Source of the DNA: Anticarsia gemmatalis
Taxonomy: Eukaryota > Arthropoda > Insecta > Lepidoptera > Erebidae
Length of the DNA stretch: 64,000 nt
Direction: 5' to 3'
Assembly (NCBI RefSeq): GCF_050436995.1
Contig: NC_134756.1
Span: 3,410,001 to 3,474,000 of the forward strand
The notes under the pieces were generated by a model, which was not told the origin of the DNA, did not search any database, and was given only the letters and a program-made list of their open reading frames with translations. Made by a program: the position numbers and the translations under genes. This document shows, in pieces, positions 25,928 to 35,885 of this stretch; position 1 is the stretch's first letter, and each line of letters starts with the position of its first letter.

Positions 25928-27963
25928 AAAATGGACAAAGAGTGTATTTTACAGCACAGAACGCAGTACAAAGAGCTGCTCAGCCACCATTTACTACATT
26001 AACCAGTTTTTTTGAGACATGCCAAAACGATGATTTCGCACAAACATTGCTATATACTGAAATGCCAAAATATTATACCTGGAATCAATCCTCAAGGAGA
26101 TTTATACGACGGAAACAAGGAAAACCAGTTCCAGGATATACAGATGTATATTCCACCGATGCGATTGGCCGGATTTATTCAGTACATCCAAGCAATGATG
26201 AATGTTTTTATTTACGACTGCTATTAGTCAATGTACGTGGCCCAACATCATTCCAACAGTTACGAACTATTGATGGTGAATTGTGCGGATCCTACAGAGA
26301 AGCCTGTCAACGTTTGCAATTGCTTGAAAATGACGCTCATTGGGATCAAACTCTCAATGATGCTGTAATATCATCACACGCTCATCAAATACGAACATTG
26401 TTTTCTATAATCATATCCACATGCTTCCCATCAAACCCAATTGATTTGTGGATCAAGTACAAAGATTATATGTGTGATGATATTTTGTATCAAATACGGA
26501 ATAGAATGGGAAATCCAAATATACAAATCAGTGAAGAAATTTACAATGAAGCATTGATTTCAATTGAGAACATGTGCTTGATAATGTCAAACAAACTATT
26601 AATTCAATTAGGCCTGACCGCGCCCAATCGTCCAATGCATGATGCTTTTAACCAAGAGTTGCCTCGAGAAAAACTGTATGATCTCAACGCTTTGAAAGAA
26701 TTAATTCAAACAAATCTTCCACTGTTAAATGAACAACAGAAGTATGTATTTGAAACTCTTATGAAAGTAACAAATAATGAAACTGGAGGGATTTACTTCT
26801 TAGATGCACCTGGTGGTACAGGAAAAACTTTTTTGATTTCATTAATATTAGCAACAATTCGCTCACAAAATAAAATTGCACTTGCACTCGCTTCGTCGGG
26901 AATCGCAGCAACTTTGCTTGAAGGTGGTCGAACAGCCCATTCAGCACTGAAATTGCCATTAAATATGCAAAGCAATGAAACTCCAACCTGCAACGTTTCG
27001 AAGAACTCTGCAATGGCAAAGGTTTTGCAGCAATGTAAATTGATTGTTTGGGATGACCGATTTGGTGGTGCAATGATTTTATTAGCAGGAGATTTTCGTC
27101 AAACATTGCCAGTGATTCCACGATCAACGCCAGCTGATGAACTCAATGCATGTCTAAAGTCCTCCAATTTGTGGAAACATGTTAAAGTACTACATTTAAG
27201 CAAGAATATGCGCGTCGAGTTGCAAAATGACCAATCTGGAAACATATTCTCTAAACAACTCATTGACATTGGTAATGGCAAATTTCCTATAGACATGTTG
27301 ACTGGCTGCATTAACTTTCCTCAAAGTTTTTGTCAGTTAACTCAATCAAAAGATGAACTTATTCAAAAGGTGTTTCCAGATGTTTCTCAAAATTACAGAA
27401 ACTATATACTGGCTGCAAAAAACATAGATGTAAATGAATTAAATTTCAAAATTCAAGAACAAATTACAGGCGAATTGAGGATATATAAATCAGTTGATTC
27501 GGCTACTAATCAAGATGATGTAGTCAACTATCCACCGGAATTTTTAAACTCGCTGGATTTGCCAGGATTGCCACCTCACAATCTTCAATTAAAGGTTGGA
27601 TCGGTGGTTATAATGTTGCGAAATATCAACCAACCGCGTCTTTGCAACGGTACACGGTTAGCGATAAAAAAATTACTAAACAATGTGATAGAAGCAACTA
27701 TACTCAAAGGAAAGTATGAAGGAGAAGATGTTCTCATACCGCGCATCCCAATGATTCCGACTGATGTGCCATTTGAGTTTAAACGACTACAGTTTCCAGT
27801 GCGGCTTGCTTTTGCTATGACTATAAACAAGTCCCAGGGGCAATCATTAAGTGTTTGTGGTATTAATCTAGAAAACCCATGTTTCTCACATGGTCAATTG
27901 TATGTTGCCTGTTCCCGTGTTGGAAAACCATCAGATTTGTTTATCTATGCGCCAGGTAATTAA
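25897..27963 (+). pseudogene. Helitron Pif1-like helicase ORF (688 aa), chimeric N-terminus, Walker B region deleted
   Basis: The open frame reads a Pif1-family helicase as found in the C-terminal half of insect Helitron proteins: Walker A DAPGGTGKT at residues 303-311, LLAGDFRQTLPVIPR near 395-409, TINKSQGQS and YVACSRVGKPSDL near the C-terminus. Two defects are visible. Residues 1-10 (MTGRSLSGQL) are read through the 3' terminus of the preceding Helitron unit, so the start is an accident of the junction. At residues 385-391 (WDDRFGG) the chain passes straight to AMILLAGDFRQ. In related helicases the Walker B DE and some 30-odd residues lie in between, so an in-frame deletion removed Walker B. 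No zinc finger, no HUH Rep domain. It is unlikely to be an active transposition protein. Host PIF1 is excluded by the Helitron termini around it. Confidence 0.8.
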
Positions 27964-28202
27964 ACAAAAAACATCGTATACCACAAAGCACTACAATGAT
28001 AATAATAATAATTATGATTCACATGATTAACAATAAAGCGATTACTTACTTTTAAATCCTTATATATGTTGTATTTAATTATTTTTTATTCACAACGTCC
28101 TATCACCAGGGTGGGTTCTGTTCAGGAGATTTTTTTTAAATACGTAGGCAAAAAAACATTTACAAATCTTTTTGACAGGACGAAGTCTGTCGGGTCAGCT
28201 AG
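25928..28202 (+). mobile_element. Helitron unit 2: 5'-truncated, carries the helicase ORF
   Basis: It begins with an almost exact repeat (one mismatch seen) of the 83-bp helicase segment of unit 1, then continues through the full helicase ORF. It ends at 28199-28202 with CTAG after an approximately 80-bp 3' region that matches unit 1's (from GGAGATTTTTTTTAAATACG on). The base after the end is T (28203) and the base before unit 1 is A (25051), as expected for A^T Helitron insertion. Nothing of a 5' Helitron end or Rep (HUH) domain is present in this unit. Confidence 0.75.
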
Positions 28203-28742
28203 TAGGTAATAAAATCGTAGGAAAGTCAAAACTGTAGATTGCATATTTTTTTATATTTTATCTCTTGGTTGACAGTCCTAAGCCTGTGTAAAGTATGAAG
28301 GTAAATCAAGGGATATTTTTGTCTACATTTATACAGTAACAAATAATGTATAAACTATAAAGCAGTTCTCAATTTCTCACAGTTTCTATAGCACCTAGGA
28401 GCTGTGAGGAACTGAGGAACTACCTATATTATCAAATGTTAGATTCTGTCAAACTTGAAACGTGGTGGAACTATATAGTTCCGCGAACATGTTTCCTGAA
28501 CATAGTTCCAATTAGGAAATGAATGATTCCATGTTCAATCCGCTCCCGAACATGTTAAGCGCATGTCTACGCGAGACGCGACGCACAAGCGACCAACACG
28601 GCGGGTATCGCGAGACTAGTCGCGAACGCGTAGAATACCAGTATCGTAATGTGAGAGTCTCCATACAAATGTATGTGAGATACTTCGTGGCGACTAGTCT
28701 CCGAGACTAGAGTCGCGCGGGCGTATCGTAATGGGAGAAGGG

Positions 28743-28953
28743 CTGAGAATTTGAGAACAAAAAAACTGCAAGAGCTTCATCGTCACTGGAGTCGCTCGAC
28801 ATAACGTCAGTCTACAAAAAACGAGTTTGCACAAATGATGAATTTAGTAACTTTTAAGTTGCATAATATGCGAGCATCGGGTAGCGAACATGTATCCAAC
28901 TAGTATTATACTCGAGTATCGTACCCTACAAGTATCGTAATGGGAGAAGGGCC
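28743..28953 (-). repeat. Inverted copy of the Harbinger left end, including transposase start codons
   Basis: On the minus strand from 28953 this reads the inner Harbinger end (GGCCCTTCTCCC), then the left-end leader (CTCGAGTATAATACTAGTTG, also at 24730-24755), then an ATG at 28802 followed by MSSDSSDDEALAVFLF. The reading stops at 28743, where another Harbinger-type end (28650-28742) abuts. Confidence 0.75.
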
Positions 28954-29790
28954 TACCAGTATCGTAATGTGAGAGTCTCCATACAAATGTATGTGAGATA
29001 CTTCGTGGCGACTAGTCTCCGAGACTAGAGTCGCGCGGGCGTATCGTAATGGGAGAAGGGCTTAAGAATTTCATCTCTATCGTCAAAGTTCCACTTAGGA
29101 CATTTTAAACATGCACACGACTGTGTTATGATGTATCTACGACTACAGACAACTTTGACCTTTGTTATTACAGTACGAAGATACGTTTTCGATAAATCAC
29201 TCTTAATTTGAATCTAGAATGTAAATAGTCTAAACTCTTTTCACTACGAAAAAACCTATTTGTGTCAAATGTCAAATAGGTAGCACGTCATTTAGAAATC
29301 TGTGAAACGATTAGGGTAACCACTATAGTCATTGCCCATCATACAGTGATTGCCAATGTTAAGGAATAATACGTTTATTTTAATATCTAAATTAACCAGT
29401 TCAAATTAATTGCGATATATGTCACTTTTAGAATATTGGTAACATTTTTAATTTATAGAACTCATGTCCGACGTTTGTGCGACAGGTGTGTAGTTCGAAA
29501 AGAAAAAGTAAGTTTGTTGCAATATTTATTAAGGATAACACATTTGAATTAACAGTATTCGCTAGTATTTCTGGTTTTTAAGTGTTTTATATTGAATTAG
29601 TATAAAGTTATTGAAACAAAGGACTGATGTTCTTTTAGAAAGAATATTTAAGTTACGTTTATAATAGAGTTTATGTCAATGTTTTACTAAATAAAGATAC
29701 TATTGACCAAAATTGTGTATCAATTCCTTAACCGGGTAATAACTATGCTGGTTACCCTATATTATTTTAATTTTGATAGTTACATTATTT

Positions 29791-29884
29791 CCTATATTGT
29801 CCGAATAAACCATGTCCTGAGTGGGTATCGAACCCACTCCTGACGCATCGCAGTCGTAACATCAACCCACTAGGCCACGGAGCC
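29791..29884 (-). repeat. tRNA-derived SINE head, minus orientation
   Basis: Read on the minus strand it has a tRNA-like sequence (GGCTCCGTGGCCTAGTGGGT ... B box GGTTCGATACC). The expected acceptor-stem pairing is absent, and the sequence continues into a repeat body, so it is a SINE rather than a tRNA gene. Confidence 0.55.
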
Positions 29885-30535
29885 TGTTGAAAACGGTAGC
29901 AAAGCATTATTGTATTGGCGCACAAAGATTTGTCGCAATAATGACAGATAACAAATTCATTACCAAGGAAACGTAGGTTCAAGCCAATTTCGACCTACGC
30001 ATATATAGACGTGTTTTAGAAAATGAGCACATGGTGGGTCATGATTCAGTTTGTTCGATAGTACATACAAACACACGTAAAATCACGCCCATTTCCCAAG
30101 GGGTAGGTAAAGTCCAAAGAACGCCATTATCCCTTCTAATTTCTTGCGAATCATTAACACTCATACTAGCAATGGGCCAACATTTTATAAATCTTGTCAT
30201 TTAGGAATTTGTTATTTACACAGAATACTTCTTGCCATTAATTATATCAGTAAAACTAATTTCTATTGGAATGAAAATGTTTACTTTTATAATAACTAAA
30301 TAAACCAATTATTGTCTAGACATATAACACACGATTAAATAAATAGGACACGTTACATAAACCAATAAAATTGGGACAAATTACAATTTTTTTTTACCTT
30401 TCTAATATTATTTCTAAGAAACTATAATTTTTACTGTTAGGAATATAGCTGTCATTTTAAATAAAATCTTCAGAAAACGTATGCTTGTATTCCGTGCAAA
30501 GTACAAAAGAAGAATAACTCGTAAGCTGGACGGTA

Positions 30536-30823
30536 TCTATATACTAATATTATAAAGCTAAAGAGTTTGTTTGTTTGATTGTTTGCTTGTTTGAACGCGC
30601 TAATCTCAGGAACTACTGGTCCGATTTGAAAAAATCTTTCACTGTTAGATAGCCCATTTATCGAGGAAGGCTATAATAATATATCATCATCATCATCATA
30701 AAAAAAAAAAAAACCTGCTACGACCATTAGGAGCGGAGTAGTAACGAAAAATGTTACAAAAACGGGGAAAATTATGACCCATTCTCTCTACGTGACGCAA
30801 GCGAAGTTGCGCGGGTCAGCTAG
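30536..30823 (+). mobile_element. Non-autonomous Helitron, full-length copy
   Basis: It starts TCTATATACTAATATTATAA and ends GCGCGGGTCAGCTAG. The body includes 'GAACGCGCTAATCTCAGGAA', shared with 40487-40745, 61461-61711 and 62866-63101. A CAT repeat followed by an A run (about 30685-30712) is inserted in the middle. It resembles the short Helitrons common in Lepidoptera (Lep1-type). Confidence 0.75.
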
Positions 30824-33374
30824 TACAAGTATAAAGTGCCGCGCGAGCCATAATATAAGACACATTTGTGTGCAGCACTAAAATAAATGTAGGCGCTTTG
30901 CATAAAACGGTAGTTGACTACCAGTCAAATCAGCAACTCTTTATGAAATGTCAAAAACACATTTTTGGTATAGAATTACAACATAGTGACGTCATAGTAT
31001 TTTAATTCCGTTGGTATCAAATGAATACAATTGTTTCAGTCTGAAATAATTACAAATTCAACAATATTTACAAAAAAAATGAATGAACATTGTAAGGGTA
31101 CAAGTTAAATATTTTTTCGTTAACTACCCAATTATCTTAAAATATGCCCTTTTTTCTGTTCACTAAAGAGCGCCACGTCCTTTAAAACACTATAGACACA
31201 TTTAAATAAGTAAAAGTGTAAAATATTCAAGAGTTTTACTGGAACTAACTTAAGTTGTACTGTCGACTATAATTTTACTTACAAATTGTACCAGTGGGTG
31301 TTTTGATTACACCCTTTGACGCGTAGATATTTTAAAAAGATTTTTCTGTTTTAAATTTCTAATGAGATGTGCTATTAACCTGATTTGGTTAATCTAGTCG
31401 TAAATAAGTTTAAATGTAAAATAAATATTACAGAAATTCCTTTAATGTTATAGTTTTTTTTTATAAGTTCTTTCCGAGTAAATATAGGTATAAGACAGAT
31501 TTCACGGACTTTTAATGAATAACCCTTGTTTTAAAAAAGATTGCAGGAAAGCGTTAGTTAAGGTGTAGCTAAGGGCCTAGGCATTGTGGAATTTTATGGG
31601 GGAGTACGATGTTCAACAGCGGAAATCTTTTGGCTGATGTAATATTGATGATGGGACCAATTTATATGAACCAGCCGAAAAAATCTCCCTAAAAAATCTA
31701 TCCTAGAGAACCTTCAATGCACTTCTTCGATAGGTAGGTATATTTCTAACAGACATAAGTAAGTTACAGAACAATAGAAAGAACCCTGACTCAAGGTAAG
31801 TACTAAATAAGATATGAGTTGTAAAAACCGACAGTTAGTTTGAAAAAAACTTCAAAGTGAAAAAAATCATGGGCCATACTCGTCAGGTTATCGTTAACTT
31901 GACAGGATAATTTCATGGTTTACGAACACTCACACTTTTTTAAATAAAGGTGGTGTTCGGAGAATGCGATTTGTCGCAGGCGAAGTACAGGTTGTCGCAT
32001 AATATAGCGTTGGTTAGTCGCAAAATATGACGGCCTTTTTGTTAAAAGGAACATTGCAGAAATTTAAAATATTACATTTCTATTTTAAAAATTAAAAACA
32101 CACAGTTTCTATTACCGCAAATTCTTCACAGTATTCTTTTTACATGTTTTTACAAACGACCACTACAATTTAAAATAAATATCGTGAAAATACTAAAAAG
32201 CTACAAATTCTTCAGGTAATTAGAAAAAGTAAATTTCAACCAAAATGTTTTTTACTATAAATTTTAAACGGAGTTTTCAAAACAGATATTGTTAAAATTC
32301 AAGAAAAAAAGCTGCACTAATAGGCAATTCCTGAAATCTATTAAATAGAAGAAACTCAAGGTTTTATAAAATAATACCTCCTCGTTAGTTTGGAAGTCCA
32401 GACAGACAACTCAATTAGGTTTTATTCCAAACTGTTCTATTCAAAATATTTCGGAAAACTATTCTAAGTTACTTTAAAATAAGCAAATTGAATAGTGAAG
32501 AAGTATTAATCTTTATAAATAAAAATGAATCACCGATATGTATATACATATGTACGCGAATAACTTTTGAACAACTAAACCAAAGTAGATATTATTATTT
32601 TGATATGTTTGCAACTGTCAGGGCGATATTTTGTGAATTTTCTGATCGACGGGATCAAAATTCACAACACGGAAATGGAGTCGGAAGCCGGTCTACTAGT
32701 AAAAGTCGGTTAGAAACGTATATTTTATAACAAAATTCTATAAGTAGGAATAAATATATCCAACAATATAAGAGACAACTTCTTAAGTTCTAGGTTACAC
32801 TACATGTTTTTTTTTAGAATGAGGGAAATAACGCGAACACGCATTTTTTACCTTGAAATGCCTGACGTTTCGACGCAGGTTACACTAATTGTGGTTGTAG
32901 GCTGACTGACAGCAAAATGCGTATCCACGTTAATTATTCCTGTATTCTATTATTTAATAAAGAAAACGGTTGTTCATTTATCTATATAAGTGTATATTTA
33001 GAAGTAATTAAGTATGTTTATCAGTTATTTGGTTATCATAGTACAAGCTCTGCTTAGTTTGGAATCAAATGACCGTGTGTAAGTCGTCCAAATTTTTTTT
33101 TTTATAAAGTTATATAAATATCATCGGAGCGTTCTATAAGTAACCTATACTTTATATTATAAATGCGAGAGTTTGGATGTGTAGTACTTACTGGATTAAC
33201 TCACAGGATACTCACCTCCGAAACACCTTCCACGTCGACGGAACCGCGAGTAAAAGCTAGTGTACTTGTAATATTACGTAGTCATAAAATATTAAACTTT
33301 AAATTGTTATAATAACTATGCAGCTTGTAAAACGTAATGAGTGTCAGTATTGCATCTATTAATACAGCGAGTAC

Positions 33375-33659
33375 TGTAGTTCAATCCTCTACAGTCGGTG
33401 CCGTCGAGTATCGAAAGTTTGACATTTAAAGTGTAATGCCAAAATAGTTTCTACGACGTCCGTTAGAGGAGCAGTACCTCGATTTTCTACCACTATCGAC
33501 TACCGACTACCGGCAAGCTGACGGAATTTTGACATTTAAAATGTAGTACCAATATAGTTCCTACGACGTCCGTTAAAGGCGCTGAACCGATTGTCATACA
33601 AGATTTCCCGATAGCTAGCCGGTTTTGGATATTTGATAGTGGTAGAGAATTGAGCTACA
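33375..33659. repeat. MITE M1, rearranged double copy
   Basis: Two M1 units lie head to tail: an inverted partial unit (GAGTATCGAAAGTTTGACATT ... CTACGACGTCCGTTAGAGG), then a second with the motif duplicated (CTACGACGTCCGTTAAAGG), ending in GTAGAGAATTGAGCTAC. Both arms share the M1 core of the other copies. Confidence 0.6.
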
Positions 33660-33660
33660 G

Positions 33661-33784
33661 TAACCCACGGTTTCTGAGGCACACTTAGCGGTAGTTTATA
33701 TTTTCTATAGCGGTGAAACTCATATAAAAAAACGCTATTAAATTGATAAACTACCGCTAAATGTACTCAGAACCCGGAGTAAGA
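33661..33784. repeat. Hairpin MITE M2 copy
   Basis: The foldback element has TAGCGGTAGTTTAT near the left and GATAAACTACCGCTA near the right, with outer arms resembling CGGTTTCTGAG / CTCAGAACCCGG. It sits directly beside the M1 copy that ends at 33659. Confidence 0.7.
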
Positions 33785-34291
33785 CTTTTATTCGTCGCGT
33801 CGGAACGACACCTTAAATTTGACGTCTGTCGATTGTCCCACAGTCGAGCAGGAGGTGTTGTTAGTACACTTGAATGACAAACTGGAATCGTACTAAAAAC
33901 CTTTTCAGTACTTAAGCTTTGAATGCTTCAACTCAACAAATATTATAAATTGAAATCTTCTAGACTCGTCTGCCTGTATGTTTACAAGAGACTGACTTGC
34001 GTATAGATTGATTCCTAAGGAAAGTTTAAGTGTACAGTTATAAGTTTTCTTTTTGTAAAATAGCTTTTTAAGCCTAAGCGAAGCCGGAATGGATCGCTAG
34101 TTATGCATTGATACAGCGTGAATTGAAAATACATTTATCATAGCTTTTCGTGACGCTTGGGTAAAGTTGGTAATATGTGCTTTATTTGCATTATTTTCCC
34201 TTTTTATGCTTCTTACTTTGTAGTAGTCTAGTTTCTTATACAATTTTCATGAAATATTATGTTCTGTAATATGTAGATTTATTTAGGAGCT

Positions 34292-34360
34292 GGTACTCTT
34301 CTATAAATGGGACCCAAAAATGCTTAAAACAATTTTTGGATCCCATTCATAGAAGAGACC
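34292..34360. repeat. 30-bp hairpin
   Basis: The left arm 34292-34321 (GGTACTCTTCTATAAATGGG...) and the right arm 34331-34360 are reverse complements apart from a few mismatches, around a 9-base loop. No coding potential. It may be the core of a foldback element. Confidence 0.6.
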
Positions 34361-34558
34361 AATAACTAATGCCTAAAGGCCTTACTTCAAAAGGAAAGAA
34401 AGAACCGACACCTAATTAGTCGTCACGGACCAGTTTTTCCAGCGAGTGTACACCAGCCCGCCCACTGATTGAAAGCAGTGCAGCGCCGTAAGTATACTTC
34501 CGACCTTCTTCACCTACGGACTACACGTACGTACTTGACCATTATTTTATATAATACA

Positions 34559-34858
34559 CTAACTGACCCGGCAAACCTTGCTTTGCCATAAAGATTATAT
34601 TACAATGGGTATAAAATAGGGGTTGGTAATAAAAGGGTAAAAATTTAGGGATGTATGTTTATTTAATGCGACGCAATAGAAAAAAATTAAAAACAATTTT
34701 AATTTCTTACAACCTTTATCACTAAAGGGTAGGAAAAATAGATGTTGGCCGATTCTCAGACCTATTCAATATACTCTCAAAATTTCATGAGAATCAGTCA
34801 AGCCGTTTCGGAGGAGTACGGGAACGAGCATTGTGACATGATAATTTTATATTTAAGA
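34559..34858 (-). mobile_element. Non-autonomous Helitron-like element, minus orientation
   Basis: On the minus strand it ends in CCGGGTCAGTTAG and carries ACGGCTTGACTGATTCTCAT in its 5' half, a diverged version of the element at 5523-5711. The borders are approximate. Confidence 0.55.
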
Positions 34859-35850
34859 TAGACGCCGTCCCATTACTTGGCATAAGTAACCTCTCTATAG
34901 GAGAATTTATTTACGTTAATTAATATGATTGGTGTAATGCCGGGCAAAGATCTCTAACGCATTTAAGCTACAATTTTATTGGTAATCAAAGTTTTTTATA
35001 CCTTCTAGAACTATGAAGATAATTCTGAATAGTAGTTAAAATAAATATGATTTATTTCCTTATTAGTTCTGTTTTATATAAATATGGCTATTTTACAGCA
35101 AACCAAATAATTCAAGAGGATAGAAATAAGTCAAGGCTATATAAAAATCTTTCTTATTGAATACCAATGTAAAATAAATAAAAGAGGATGATGCTGTCCC
35201 CAAAAGTCTGCTCAATATCCTGATCCGATTAGGGAATCGTGAAAATTCTAGACAAGACCTAGATAATTTTGAAACCCGATTAGATACTTCCAGGCTAAGA
35301 ATTGCGCAATAAAATTAAATGTTTTTCAAACGTTTTCATTGTGATACCGACGCATTCTATACGCAATGTGCACTTCAAGTTAAACGTAAATAATATAAAA
35401 TATTTGCTTACTTTCGGGTATAAATAACACCTTTCTAAACCCTACATTAAGGCCATTGATAAATCCTAACTAATAATAATTTATCTTATTTATTCTGAGA
35501 CATAGATCTACATAAAGATACTTTATTGATACAAATCTTTATGATATAATTCCTAGGGCCCATATATCAGAGAGATATCATAAGACAAATCCTTGGTCTG
35601 TCATATCGCGTCCGCGCTATTTCTATGCCAAGACTGAATGTTACATAAGATATATAAAAGTAAACTAATAAAACAACAAAAGTAAGATTTATTACGAACA
35701 TTTTTGGAAAACATATCCGCTCCTCTTCAGTGGTTTAATCCTATTGAAAAACGGCATTACAGCCTGTTTCATAATCAAAGAAACGCTTCTTATCTTTTTT
35801 ATAAAATTAGAAGTGCATTTGACATCTGAAATAACTGGGAAAAATAATTC

Positions 35851-35885
35851 CTGCGCACCTAGCATATTGCATGCTAGGTACGCAG
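35851..35885. repeat. 15-bp stem, 5-base loop
   Basis: CTGCGCACCTAGCAT (35851-35865) pairs with ATGCTAGGTACGCAG (35871-35885) with one mismatch. It could be a MITE core. There is no T run after it to suggest an RNA polymerase III or bacterial-type terminator. Confidence 0.5.

Larger units (their letters stand above)
24600..29062. mobile_element. PIF/Harbinger-type composite element with 89-bp TIRs and TAA target duplication
   Basis: Outer ends: 24600-24688 and the reverse complement of 28974-29062 agree over 89 bp (both begin AGCCCTTCTCCCATTACGAT). They are flanked by TAA at 24597-24599 and 29063-29065, the target preference of PIF/Harbinger. A second pair of ends (GGCCCTTCTCCCATTACGAT) sits inside, at 24691 and 28953. 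A third copy of the outer end lies at about 28650-28742. The left interior codes for the start of a HARBI1-like transposase (24842-25051). The right interior (28743-28953) is not a transposon 3' end but an inverted copy of the left end, including transposase start codons. A Helitron (25052-28202) occupies the middle. Confidence 0.8.

Noticed and set aside
27099..27830. Minus-strand open frames inside the Helitron helicase
   Set aside because: They are antisense to a clearly homologous helicase frame and have no family motif of their own.
30685..30712. CAT and A runs as a functional regulatory repeat
   Set aside because: A simple-sequence expansion inside one Helitron copy, absent in its sisters.
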